Part shown: positions 1 to 6,777 of the stretch, in pieces
Numbering within the stretch: the stretch's first letter is position 1
How the letters are laid out: each line of letters opens with the position of its first letter
Source of the DNA: an uncultured Verrucomicrobiota bacterium
GTDB taxonomy: Bacteria; Verrucomicrobiota; Verrucomicrobiia; Limisphaerales; SXTU01
NCBI GenBank assembly: GCA_903863315.1
Contig: CAIPBN010000418.1
Span: 1-8,855 of the forward strand
Length of the DNA: 8,855 nt
Reading direction: 5' to 3'
Notes under the pieces: generated by a model
The model's input: only the letters and a program-made list of their open reading frames with translations
The model's database searches: none
Told to the model about the DNA's origin: nothing
Program-made: the position numbers and the translations under genes

Positions 1-2502
1 AAGGTCTATTTCAGCGACAACAATGGCACCGCGTTTGTCCGGTTCAATGCAGACGGCACGGCGGACGGCACGTTCAGCGCGCCGATGAACGGGCACGTTT
101 ACGGCATGGTGTTTCTCTCTGGTGGGCGCATGGCCATCGTCGGCAGCTTCAACACCGTCCACGGCACGAACATGCCGAAGATTGCACTTCTAGAAAGCAA
201 CGGCGCGCTCACGGCTGGATTCACCTCCACCTATGCGCCCACGCCTGCCAATATCCTCTACACCATCCGCCCGCTCGGCGATGGCACCGCGCTGGTCGGC
301 GGCAACATCCAGCTGACCCTGCCCAGCGCGCAGCGCGGCCTCCAGCGCGTGCAGATTGAAGCGGCCACTCCGGCAGCGCCCGTTATCGTGCAGGCTCCGC
401 AGGCCATCACCCGCGCGGTCGGCGCAACGGCCAGCTTCACCGTGCAGGCCAGCGGCTTCGGCGGGCCGTTCAGCTACGTGTGGAAACGAGGCGGGGTGGC
501 GCTGGTGAATGGCGGGGCGGCCGCCGGCCAGGGCACTGCCACACTCACGATCAGCAACGTGCAAACCAATGACACCGGACTCTACACGGTGGAAATCTCG
601 AGCCTGAACGGGACAACCTCCAGCTTGCCGGTCGGGCTGTCAGTCCACACACCACCGCCCGCGGGCATTGACCTAGCGTTGGATTCCGCCTTCAACAGCA
701 ACGTGCCGCTCGTGCGGTCCACCGTCATTCGCAGTGGCGTGTCGACTTATTCTACGAACCTGAACTTTGAAGGCGGGTTGGTGCAGTCAGACGGGAAGGT
801 GCTGGTGGTTGGGAATTTCGAATACTCCACGGCCGGAGGAGGCACCAACTACAGCATCGTGCGGCTAAACTCGGACGGGACATTGGACAGTAGCTTCTCC
901 CCGCCGCTCCTGGAATATCTACGTGGCGGAGCTTATTACGGCCCAGCGCGAATTACGGATCTAGCGCATTTCTCCGATGGACGCATCGCACTAGTTGGCG
1001 AAATCAGCCGCGTGAACGGAACCAATGTCACTAGCGGCCTGATCGTGCTCGACCAAAATGGCACCCATGTGTCCAGTTTTGCGCCAACAAACTTGGGTAG
1101 TCTGTATGCGGTGGCTGTGGACTCTCAAGACCGCTTGCTGGTGGCGGGTTATTTCAACCTCACTTATCACAAAACCATCGCACGGTTTTCCTCAAACGGC
1201 AGTCTCGACGCCTCGTTCAACACGAAATCGTTGGCAATCGACGACTTCTTCGGAAACACCATGCTGATCCAGCAACCGGGCGACAGATTGCTCATACATG
1301 CTTCAACAGATGGTTATGCAGACAGCAAGGTTATCCGGCTTCTAGACAACGGCACCCAAGATAGCTCTTTTTTATCCCCAGGGTTTGGAGGTAGTCCGCT
1401 ATACGACCTGCAGTTTGACCTGAATGGAGGCATTCTTGCCCCAGGGCGGTATCAGGCAGTTGGTGGGCAGAGCCGGCGTGGTATGTCCAGATTGTTGGGA
1501 ACAGGTGCCTTGGATACCAATTTTGGGAATCCTGGTGGCTCGACGGGCACTCAGCCGTATTTTTATAGTGCGATAGGATTCTCCAACGGGTCAGTCTTGC
1601 TTGCGGGCAGTTTTACCAACATCAGCGGTTCGAGCATCCGAGGTCTGGCTTTGGTTGGGGCCGATGGCGCTTTCCTTTCCGTGCCCGGATTGGGTGCTGG
1701 GCTGGATAGCCAGGCGCGAATCGCATTTGCAAACCCTGCCCGCAGCGCGGTCTTCGTCGCCGGCGGCTTCACCAACCTCAACGGCGTGCCCGTGCCCCGA
1801 ATCTTCCGTCTGAACGCCGCCCCCTCCGCCGGCATTTCCATGCCCTTGCAAATTCTCTCCCTCAGTCCCAGCCAAGCTGTCCCCGCTGGGGCCAGCCACC
1901 TGATCTCAGTGGCGGCGACCGGCAGCGGCTTCCTCAACTACCAGTGGCGTAAGGATGGGGTGTTGCTTCCGGGCGAGGTTGGCGCACACCTGCTCTTGCC
2001 GGCGGTGCAGGCGGCACACACTGGTGGTTACACGGTGGTTATCACCGACAACGCCAATTCCATCACCAGTTCGGTGGTAACTATCACGCTCGCCGGACCT
2101 TCGCCCACCTTCGCCGATTGGAAGGCTGACAAGGGCTTGCCCATGGGACAGGACGGCCCCGGCGACGATCCCGACGGCGACGGTCTGTCGAACGTGGTCG
2201 AGTTCGCCTTCGGCACGCACCCGATGCAGTCACAGTCGCGCGCCCTGCCGGCCAACCGCACGCACTCCGAGGGCGGGATGGAATACCCGGCGGTGACATT
2301 CATCCGGCGCAAGAGCCTCAACGGCGCCAACATCGTGGTGGAGGCGTTCAATGGCATCCCGTTCGGCACTCCGACCGGCACCACCCAAGTCGGCCAGCCG
2401 GAAGATTTGGGCGATGGGACCGAGCGAGTGACCATCCGCGGCCAGACGCCGCTGCGCGACACGCAACGCTACTTCTTCCGCACGCGCGTGCAGGTGCCCT
2501 AG
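1..2502 (+). CDS. Delta-60 repeat / Ig-like domain surface protein, 3' part (5' end outside window)
   Basis: The frame is open from base 1 (it reads KVYFSDNNGTAFVRFNADGT), so the ATG at 85 is internal and the gene starts left of the window; 833 residues are visible. Delta-60 type repeats with the pattern R-L/F-N-x-[DN]-G-x-x-D-x-x-F occur at about 40-75, 187-222, 862-897, 1045-1080, 1183-1218, 1336-1371 and 1489-1524; the last three are exactly 153 nt apart. Such repeats are thought to form propeller-like folds. Two Ig-like domains (about 373-642 and 1840-2091) show the YVWKRGG/YQWRKDG core and a D-x-G-x-Y-T-V strand. The C-terminal part has an acidic DPDGDGLSNVVEF motif (2170-2208), resembling calcium-binding type-3/dockerin loops, then a beta-rich tail typical of large verrucomicrobial secreted proteins. 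I found no cysteine in the visible part, so the Ig-like domains lack the classical disulphide. The signal peptide is not visible. A surface or secreted role is inferred; the ligand is unknown. The gene converges on the ABC operon. Confidence 0.85.
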   Translation, partial: KVYFSDNNGTAFVRFNADGTADGTFSAPMNGHVYGMVFLSGGRMAIVGSFNTVHGTNMPKIALLESNGALTAGFTSTYAPTPANILYTIRPLGDGTALVGGNIQLTLPSAQRGLQRVQIEAATPAAPVIVQAPQAITRAVGATASFTVQASGFGGPFSYVWKRGGVALVNGGAAAGQGTATLTISNVQTNDTGLYTVEISSLNGTTSSLPVGLSVHTPPPAGIDLALDSAFNSNVPLVRSTVIRSGVSTYSTNLNFEGGLVQSDGKVLVVGNFEYSTAGGGTNYSIVRLNSDGTLDSSFSPPLLEYLRGGAYYGPARITDLAHFSDGRIALVGEISRVNGTNVTSGLIVLDQNGTHVSSFAPTNLGSLYAVAVDSQDRLLVAGYFNLTYHKTIARFSSNGSLDASFNTKSLAIDDFFGNTMLIQQPGDRLLIHASTDGYADSKVIRLLDNGTQDSSFLSPGFGGSPLYDLQFDLNGGILAPGRYQAVGGQSRRGMSRLLGTGALDTNFGNPGGSTGTQPYFYSAIGFSNGSVLLAGSFTNISGSSIRGLALVGADGAFLSVPGLGAGLDSQARIAFANPARSAVFVAGGFTNLNGVPVPRIFRLNAAPSAGISMPLQILSLSPSQAVPAGASHLISVAATGSGFLNYQWRKDGVLLPGEVGAHLLLPAVQAAHTGGYTVVITDNANSITSSVVTITLAGPSPTFADWKADKGLPMGQDGPGDDPDGDGLSNVVEFAFGTHPMQSQSRALPANRTHSEGGMEYPAVTFIRRKSLNGANIVVEAFNGIPFGTPTGTTQVGQPEDLGDGTERVTIRGQTPLRDTQRYFFRTRVQVP

Positions 2503-2547
2503 CCACATTAGGTGTGCGGTGAAACCCGGTGAATTGTTGGCGAAACC

Positions 2548-2571
2548 AATCGCCGGATGGAACCGGCGGTT
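2548..2571. terminator. Candidate bidirectional terminator hairpin
   Basis: CGCCGG (2551-2556) and CCGGCG (2563-2568) form a perfect inverted repeat around a six-base loop. Three further pairs (AAT 2548-2550 with GTT 2569-2571, one being a U-G pair) lengthen the stem to about 9 bp. It lies 45 nt after the stop of the repeat-protein gene and between two convergent genes, where a shared terminator is expected. The following T tract is short on both strands (GTTTA on plus, GGTTT on minus), so intrinsic termination may be inefficient. Confidence 0.5.
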
Positions 2572-2633
2572 TATCCCCATTCCCAGTGAGAACCGGGGGG
2601 AAATGCTGAAGCGGTCCCGTATCCCGTAATATG

Positions 2634-2720
2634 CCTCCCCCTTCGCGGAGCAAAGGGGACTGTGGCCGCAGGCCGGATGAGGGGTGCGCCACGAGTGCCG
2701 ACGCGCAAAACCTCACCTCC
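2634..2720. repeat. Possible dispersed intergenic repeat element (degenerate, palindromic parts)
   Basis: This stretch contains CCCCTT (2638-2643) facing AAGGGG (2653-2658) over a 9-base loop, then GGCC-GCA-GGCC (2664-2674), then GGATGAGGGG. The clustering of small palindromes in non-coding DNA between convergent genes is typical of REP-like or other dispersed elements. The peptide read on the minus strand (GAPLIRPAATVPFAP) looks like spurious small proteins I recall being called from repeated intergenic DNA in related genomes. Only one copy is in this window, so the repeat status rests on resemblance, not on a second copy. Confidence 0.35.
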
Positions 2721-2818
2721 GACCCCGATTCGACGATCAGAGACCACCGACAACGGGGGAAATTTCAACGGAAGCGGATAGCGCTCAAACCACTCGCCGA
2801 AATGCTGGCGAACTGAAG

Positions 2819-2840
2819 CTGCGGCCTACTCATACCGCAG
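2819..2840 (-). terminator. Weak hairpin across the stop codon of the permease gene
   Basis: CTGCGG (2819-2824) and CCGCAG (2835-2840) form a 6-bp inverted repeat with a 10-base loop containing the TAG stop of the permease. On the minus strand it is followed by CTTCAGTTCGCC, without a proper U tract. It could assist termination or protect the mRNA end, but may be chance in GC-rich DNA. Confidence 0.25.
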
Positions 2841-4283
2841 GGCTTGGATGGGGTTGAGCTTCGCAGCCTTGAGCGCCGGAAAAAGCCCGGCCAAAATCCC
2901 CACGGCGACGCTAAAGGCAAAGGCGAGGAACATGCTCTCCACCGTAATCACCGGGGTGTTTTCCGTGGGGGACAAGATGATGAGCAGCTTCACCAGCATG
3001 TTCGAGGTGAACAGCCCCGCCACCCCGCCCAGAATGGCAATGACGACGCTCTCCACGAGGATCTGGGTGAACACATCGAAAAACGTGGCCCCGATGGCCT
3101 TGCGGATGCCGATCTCTCGGACCCGCTCCGTGATGCTCGCCAGCATGATGTTCATGATGCCAATGCCGCCCACGAGCAGGCTGATGGCCGCGATTATGCC
3201 CCCGCTCATGCGCGCATTGCTGATGGCCTGGGTGATGCCCTCGGACCAGTTCTCCTGGGTGCGGAAGGAAAAATCCTCGATGCCCTTGTGCGTGTGCAGC
3301 ATTACGTTCTTCGCCTGCTGAAGCGCCTCGTCCATCTTGTCGATGTCGGCAATCTTCACCGACAGCGTGGACAGGCGCGGGTCCGGCACGAACTCCGCCG
3401 TGCTGCCTGAGCCGCTGCTGGAACCGCTGGAGCTGCGACCGCCAAAACCACCCGTGCCGGTGCCGGAGGTGCCGCTGGCCGCACGAAATCGCAGCCACAT
3501 GGTGTTGAGCGGGATGTAAACCGAGTTGTTCTTCAGGTCGAAGACAAACCCGCCCATGCTGCGGCTGCCGCCCTTGCTGCCCATGCTGCCGTAGCCCCGG
3601 CTCCGCTCCGGCCCGGTGCCCTTGGGCTCCGGCGGCTTGGCGGTTTGCAACTCGCGACGTTTCTTGTCCTGGTCGCTTTCGTAGTGCTCGAACATCCCGA
3701 TGATCTTGAACCGCTGGTTGTTGATGTTCACGAACTCGCCAACCGGAATAACCTCCCGCCCAATCTGCTCCGGCGATCCAAACAGCGCGTCGCGCACCGC
3801 CGTGCCGATGACGCACACGTTCCGGGCATTCTCGTCGTCCAGGGCGTTGAACATGCGCCCATGTGCCACCACGTGCTGGTTCAGCTCCACCGCGTTGGGC
3901 CACGTGCCGATGAAGTTCCACGGGCTGATGCTCTTGCCCCCGCGCGTCATGGTGATGTTCCGCGTGCGCATTTCCGGCACCACCATGGTGATAAGCGGCG
4001 CGCTGCGAATGAGCGCATGGACATCGTTCATCGTGGTGCCCACCGCCTGATCCGCCAGATGCTGCTGCCACACCGGGATGTCCTGCTCCTCCACGCGGAC
4101 CTTCTCGAGGCCGCCAATGGCGATGAGCGCCTCCTTCATCCCGTTCTCCATGCCCTTCACCAAAGCCGACATCGCCACCAGACTCGACACCCCAAGGATG
4201 ATGCCGAGCATGGTGAGCATGGAACGAAACTTGTTCGCCCAGATTTCCTTCAACCCGACAAGGATGGCGTTAATTAAGTGCAT
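2826..4283 (-). CDS. MacB/FtsX-type ABC transporter permease
   Basis: This 485-residue inner-membrane permease belongs to the MacB/LolC/FtsX (type VII) ABC class, which couples cytoplasmic ATP hydrolysis to movements of a periplasmic domain rather than opening a classical channel. It shows the expected order: a first membrane helix (about 20-42, SMLTMLGIILGVSSLV), a large periplasmic MacB-type core (about 45-355, including YIPLNTMW), then three C-terminal helices (about 361-383, 408-428, 450-473). The conserved cytoplasmic segment ITERVREIGIRKAIGA lies at 384-399 and the ending LNPIQALRYE is typical. No nucleotide-binding domain is fused, unlike E. coli MacB; the separate ATPase gene lies 3 nt upstream, so translation is probably coupled. 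Unusual are two low-complexity Gly/Ser/Pro-rich patches in the periplasmic domain (residues about 221-245 and 269-296) flanking the conserved YIPLNT strand. The substrate cannot be read from the sequence; peptides, lipoproteins, macrolide-like compounds or siderophores are all possible. Confidence 0.93.
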   Translation of the reverse strand: MHLINAILVGLKEIWANKFRSMLTMLGIILGVSSLVAMSALVKGMENGMKEALIAIGGLEKVRVEEQDIPVWQQHLADQAVGTTMNDVHALIRSAPLITMVVPEMRTRNITMTRGGKSISPWNFIGTWPNAVELNQHVVAHGRMFNALDDENARNVCVIGTAVRDALFGSPEQIGREVIPVGEFVNINNQRFKIIGMFEHYESDQDKKRRELQTAKPPEPKGTGPERSRGYGSMGSKGGSRSMGGFVFDLKNNSVYIPLNTMWLRFRAASGTSGTGTGGFGGRSSSGSSSGSGSTAEFVPDPRLSTLSVKIADIDKMDEALQQAKNVMLHTHKGIEDFSFRTQENWSEGITQAISNARMSGGIIAAISLLVGGIGIMNIMLASITERVREIGIRKAIGATFFDVFTQILVESVVIAILGGVAGLFTSNMLVKLLIILSPTENTPVITVESMFLAFAFSVAVGILAGLFPALKAAKLNPIQALRYE

Positions 4284-4286
4284 GGC

Positions 4287-5021
4287 TCAACCCGGTTGAT
4301 TCCCCACCGCGAACTTTGGTCCGTCGAGCTGGCCGGCCAGCTTGGCGTCCACGTTCTTGGCGATCTTGCCGTCGCGGATCTCGATCTTGCGCGGCGTGAC
4401 GGCAGCGATCTCGGGATCGTGCGTCACCAGCGCGATGGTGCTGCCCTTGCGGCTCAGATCGTGGAACAGCTTGAGAATCGTTTCGCCCGTGTGCGAATCG
4501 AGGTTGCCGGTCGGCTCGTCGGCAAACACAATCTTGGGGCGGTTCACCAGCGCGCGGGCAATGGCAGCCCGCTGCTGTTGCCCGCCGGAAAGCTGCATCG
4601 GACGGTGCTTGGCACGATTGTCCATCTCCACCAGGCGCAGCGCCTCCATCGCCCGCTCGCGCCGCTCGCGGGAGCCACACCCGGCATACACCAGCGGCAG
4701 CTCCACGTTTTGCAGCACGTTCAGCTTGGGCAGCAGGTTGAAGAACTGGAAGACGAAGCCGATCTTCTCGTTGCGGATGCGGGCCAGATCCCGCGTGGAA
4801 GCGCTGGCGATCTCGGTGCCATCGAGCTTGATGCTGCCCTTGGTCGGCGAGTCGAGGCAGCCCAGGATGTGCATGAGCGTGGACTTGCCGCTGCCGGACG
4901 GACCGATGATGGAGATGAACTCGCCGCCGTTGATGTCGAGATCCACGTTGTCGAGCGCGCGGATCTCCTCACCACCGAGGTGGTAAATCTTGCTGACGCC
5001 GCGTAGTTCGATGAGGGCCAC
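4287..5021 (-). CDS. ABC transporter ATP-binding protein, LolD/MacB type
   Basis: This 244-residue cytoplasmic ATPase should power the MacB-like permease encoded 3 nt downstream. All nucleotide-binding motifs are present in order: Walker A GPSGSGKST (40-48), Q-loop glutamine 92 in FVFQFFNLLP, signature LSGGQQQRAAIARAL (144-158), Walker B KIVFADEPT with catalytic glutamate 169, D-loop GNLDS (172-176) and H-loop histidine 201 in LVTHD. The N terminus (ALIELRGVSKIYHLGGEEIRAL) and overall length match the LolD/MacB/YknY family. The start is GTG at 5019-5021, chosen because it gives the canonical family N terminus. No Shine-Dalgarno sequence precedes it; the 41-nt spacer after the adaptor gene is instead a C/T-rich tract on the coding strand. 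The order adaptor-ATPase-permease matches YknXYZ-like operons more closely than fused MacAB. All key residues are intact, so it is predicted to be active. Confidence 0.96.
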   Translation of the reverse strand: MALIELRGVSKIYHLGGEEIRALDNVDLDINGGEFISIIGPSGSGKSTLMHILGCLDSPTKGSIKLDGTEIASASTRDLARIRNEKIGFVFQFFNLLPKLNVLQNVELPLVYAGCGSRERRERAMEALRLVEMDNRAKHRPMQLSGGQQQRAAIARALVNRPKIVFADEPTGNLDSHTGETILKLFHDLSRKGSTIALVTHDPEIAAVTPRKIEIRDGKIAKNVDAKLAGQLDGPKFAVGNQPG

Positions 5022-5062
5022 GGTAGGGGATTGGGAATAGGAGATGGGGTCTGGGGAGGAGG

Positions 5063-6613
5063 CTACTGGCTGGGAGGGCTGCGGCGCTCGCCACCACTGC
5101 TGGAGCCACCCGTCCCGGTGCCACCACTTTTGCTGCCGCCACCAGTCCCCCCGCTGCCGCCTTTGGAATAGCCACTCTTGCCGTCGCCGCCTTTGCCACC
5201 GCCCTTGCCACCCTTGGCCGCCGCACCAAAGGCTTGCTGCACTTTGCCAACCTCCTCCGCCGGCGTGACCAGGGAAACGGTTTCGCCGCCTTGCAGGCCC
5301 TTCGTCACCTCCGCGTAATCATAGTCCGTGACCCCGACCAAAATCGGCGCGCGGACAAATTTCTCACCCTGCTTCACATACACAAAGCGCTCGCCCTGAT
5401 CACTGAAGACTGCCGCCAGCGGCACGGCCAGCACGTTGTCGGCGGCTTGCAGCGGAATGGTGAGATTCGCCGTCATGCCCGGGCGCACGCCGGACTTCTC
5501 GTCGTTCTTCACGATGATCCGCGTGGAAAAACCCTTGATGCCGTTCTTGATGGTGGCCTGCGGCGCGATGCGATCAACCCGCCCGAAGAGCTTCAACCCC
5601 GCGACAGCCTCGACCTCGATTTGCACCCGCTGGTTGACGCTCATGCGGGTGACGTCGGCCTGGTTGATGTGCGCGTTGATGATGAGCTCGCTCAGGTCGG
5701 CGATCGTGAGCACTTCAGTGCCGCTGTTGACCCCCCCGGAGCCGGACACCGCCTGGCCTGCGGACACGGGGCGCGTGAGTATGGTGCAGTCAAACGGCGC
5801 GGTGTTCTTCGTCTTGGAAATCCGGTCCTCGACGAGCTGCAGCGCCTTGAGCGAACGCTCGAAACTGTTGCGGGCTAGCGCGTGGTTGTTGCGGGCCAGA
5901 TCGACCTCGATCTTCGCGTTCTCGAGGACTTCCCGCGTGAGCAGCTTGTCATAGTTGTTGCGGGCGAGCGCGTGGGTGTTGCGCGCCTGGTCCAGCTCGG
6001 TCCGGGCATTGTCAAAGGCTTCCTGCGCCAGGAGCTTGTTCTCGTAGAGCTGCTTGGTGCGGTCGAAGTTGATCTGGAGCTTCTCGACCGCCAGCCGCGC
6101 GCCTTCGATTTGCAGTTTGGCCGCCTCGACGTCCGTCTGACGCTGGCTGCGATCGAGGGGAAGTTTGTTCTCGAAAATTTGCTTGGTGCGCTCGAAGTCG
6201 AGCTGAAGCTTCTCGAGCGTGAGCCGCGCGCCCTCGATCTGGAGCTTGGTCGCCTCGATCTCCGTCTGGCGCTGGCTGCGCTCGATCTGCAAGTCGGAGT
6301 CGTCGAGCGTGAACAGGATTTCCCCCTTCTTGACCTTGTCGCCGATGTCCACCGGCAGCTTGTCGATGCGACCGCTCACCTCGGGGCGGACCGAGACCTG
6401 TTCAGCCGGGGTGATTTCCCCCGCCGCGCTGATGGCGAAGCTGATGTTGCGCTGCTCCACCGCGGCGGTGGTGGGACGGCCTGATTTCTTCGCCGCGTCG
6501 GCCTTCTCAGCGGCTTTCCAGAACGCGACCTTATCCGGCCACTTCTGGTAAGCGAAGTAACCGCCGCCACCCAAGGTGCCGAGAACAACCAGCCAAACCA
6601 ACAAGCTCTTCAT
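5063..6613 (-). CDS. MacA/HlyD-like periplasmic adaptor (membrane fusion protein) with duplicated hairpin segments
   Basis: This 516-residue adaptor heads the ABC operon. A short cytoplasmic N terminus and one membrane anchor (about 4-22) lead to the first half of a lipoyl domain (about 67-108, VRPEVSGRIDKLPVDIGDKV), a long coiled-coil hairpin (about 109-267), the second lipoyl half (about 268-305, APFDCTILTRPVSAGQAV), a beta-barrel (about 308-388) and a membrane-proximal domain (about 390-455). Members of this family form a hexameric periplasmic tube linking the permease to an outer-membrane channel. The hairpin consists of two internal tandem duplications: residues 113-155 repeated at 156-198, and 202-231 repeated at 232-261. 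The C-terminal 50 or so residues are a Gly/Ser/Lys-rich low-complexity tail absent from typical MacA. The ATG at 6613 is preferred because the anchor follows at once; no clear Shine-Dalgarno precedes it. Adaptors of RND pumps are related, but the adjacent ATPase and permease point to the ABC type. Confidence 0.93.
   Translation of the reverse strand: MKSLLVWLVVLGTLGGGGYFAYQKWPDKVAFWKAAEKADAAKKSGRPTTAAVEQRNISFAISAAGEITPAEQVSVRPEVSGRIDKLPVDIGDKVKKGEILFTLDDSDLQIERSQRQTEIEATKLQIEGARLTLEKLQLDFERTKQIFENKLPLDRSQRQTDVEAAKLQIEGARLAVEKLQINFDRTKQLYENKLLAQEAFDNARTELDQARNTHALARNNYDKLLTREVLENAKIEVDLARNNHALARNSFERSLKALQLVEDRISKTKNTAPFDCTILTRPVSAGQAVSGSGGVNSGTEVLTIADLSELIINAHINQADVTRMSVNQRVQIEVEAVAGLKLFGRVDRIAPQATIKNGIKGFSTRIIVKNDEKSGVRPGMTANLTIPLQAADNVLAVPLAAVFSDQGERFVYVKQGEKFVRAPILVGVTDYDYAEVTKGLQGGETVSLVTPAEEVGKVQQAFGAAAKGGKGGGKGGDGKSGYSKGGSGGTGGGSKSGGTGTGGSSSGGERRSPPSQ
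5831..6010 (-). repeat. Second tandem duplication of 90 bp inside the adaptor gene (descending hairpin arm)
   Basis: Units 5921-6010 and 5831-5920 encode 30 residues each. The first contains LDQARNTHALARNNYDKL and the second VDLARNNHALARNSFERS. It follows the 129-bp duplication after only three residues, so the whole predicted coiled coil is repeat-built. Confidence 0.8.
6020..6277 (-). repeat. Tandem duplication of 129 bp inside the adaptor gene (ascending hairpin arm)
   Basis: Two adjacent units, 6149-6277 and 6020-6148, encode 43 residues each, both beginning SQRQT and containing KLQIEGARL and ENKL. A hand alignment of about 120 bases gives roughly 80% or slightly higher nucleotide identity without gaps, with many differences at third positions. 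A proline (residue 152) sits just before the junction. Confidence 0.85.
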
Positions 6614-6777
6614 GTGTTGGGCCGGAGACTAGGCCAGCGTGGAAGGACTTGCAAAGGTGGATACCAGAAATTCCTGAGCAAAGTTTGCCCAAAGGATGCC
6701 GGATGGTTCGTGGCGAGGTGACGAGGCTCCATCCAACGCGAAATGCGCCGTCTCACGTCCTCGCCTGCAAAACAGCC
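6614..6777 (-). promoter_or_regulatory. Spacer that should carry the promoter of the ABC operon
   Basis: This is the only sizeable gap between the two minus-strand gene groups, so a promoter for the adaptor-ATPase-permease operon is expected here. I found no convincing -35/-10 pair. A small palindrome GCAAA-G-TTTGC (6678-6688) and a second GCAAAG copy at 6651-6656 could be an operator. GGCGAGG (6712-6718) faces CCTCGCC (6759-6765) over a 40-base loop, a poor terminator for the upstream gene. Read-through from the his group is possible. Confidence 0.3.

Larger units (their letters stand above)
2503..2825. other. Convergent intergenic region without a supportable gene
   Basis: These 323 bases lie between the stop of the repeat protein (+) and the stop of the permease (-). 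They hold a terminator-like hairpin near 2548-2571, a dispersed-repeat-like GC-rich stretch at about 2634-2720, and small inverted repeats near the permease end (TCGCC 2794-2798 with GGCGA 2807-2811; CTGCGG 2819-2824 with CCGCAG 2835-2840). Short open frames on both strands give proline/arginine-rich peptides with no recognisable domain, so I do not call them genes. Confidence 0.7.

Noticed and set aside
85..87. ATG at 85 as the start of the delta-60 repeat protein
   Set aside because: The frame is open to base 1 and encodes an in-register delta-60 motif (RFNADGTADGTF) upstream of this ATG.
2571..2768. Small minus-strand frame of 65 codons in the same intergenic region
   Set aside because: The peptide resembles spurious proteins called from repeated intergenic DNA, and there is no supporting start context.
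2631..2816. Small plus-strand frame of 61 codons between the convergent genes
   Set aside because: It has no recognisable domain or ribosome-binding site, and overlaps palindromic repeat-like DNA.
2911..4071. Long open frame (386 codons) on the minus strand inside the permease gene
   Set aside because: Its His/Gly/Arg-rich composition without domain signs is the usual shadow of a GC-rich gene; the permease frame is unambiguous.
2826..6613. Macrolide resistance (MacAB) as the specific function of the ABC operon
   Set aside because: The architecture is family-level only; ATPase and permease are unfused and no substrate evidence is visible, so no specific symbol was assigned.
6712..6765. GGCGAGG/CCTCGCC inverted repeat as a terminator of the his group
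   Set aside because: The loop is about 40 bases and no U tract follows on the minus strand; kept only as a remark in the spacer entry.
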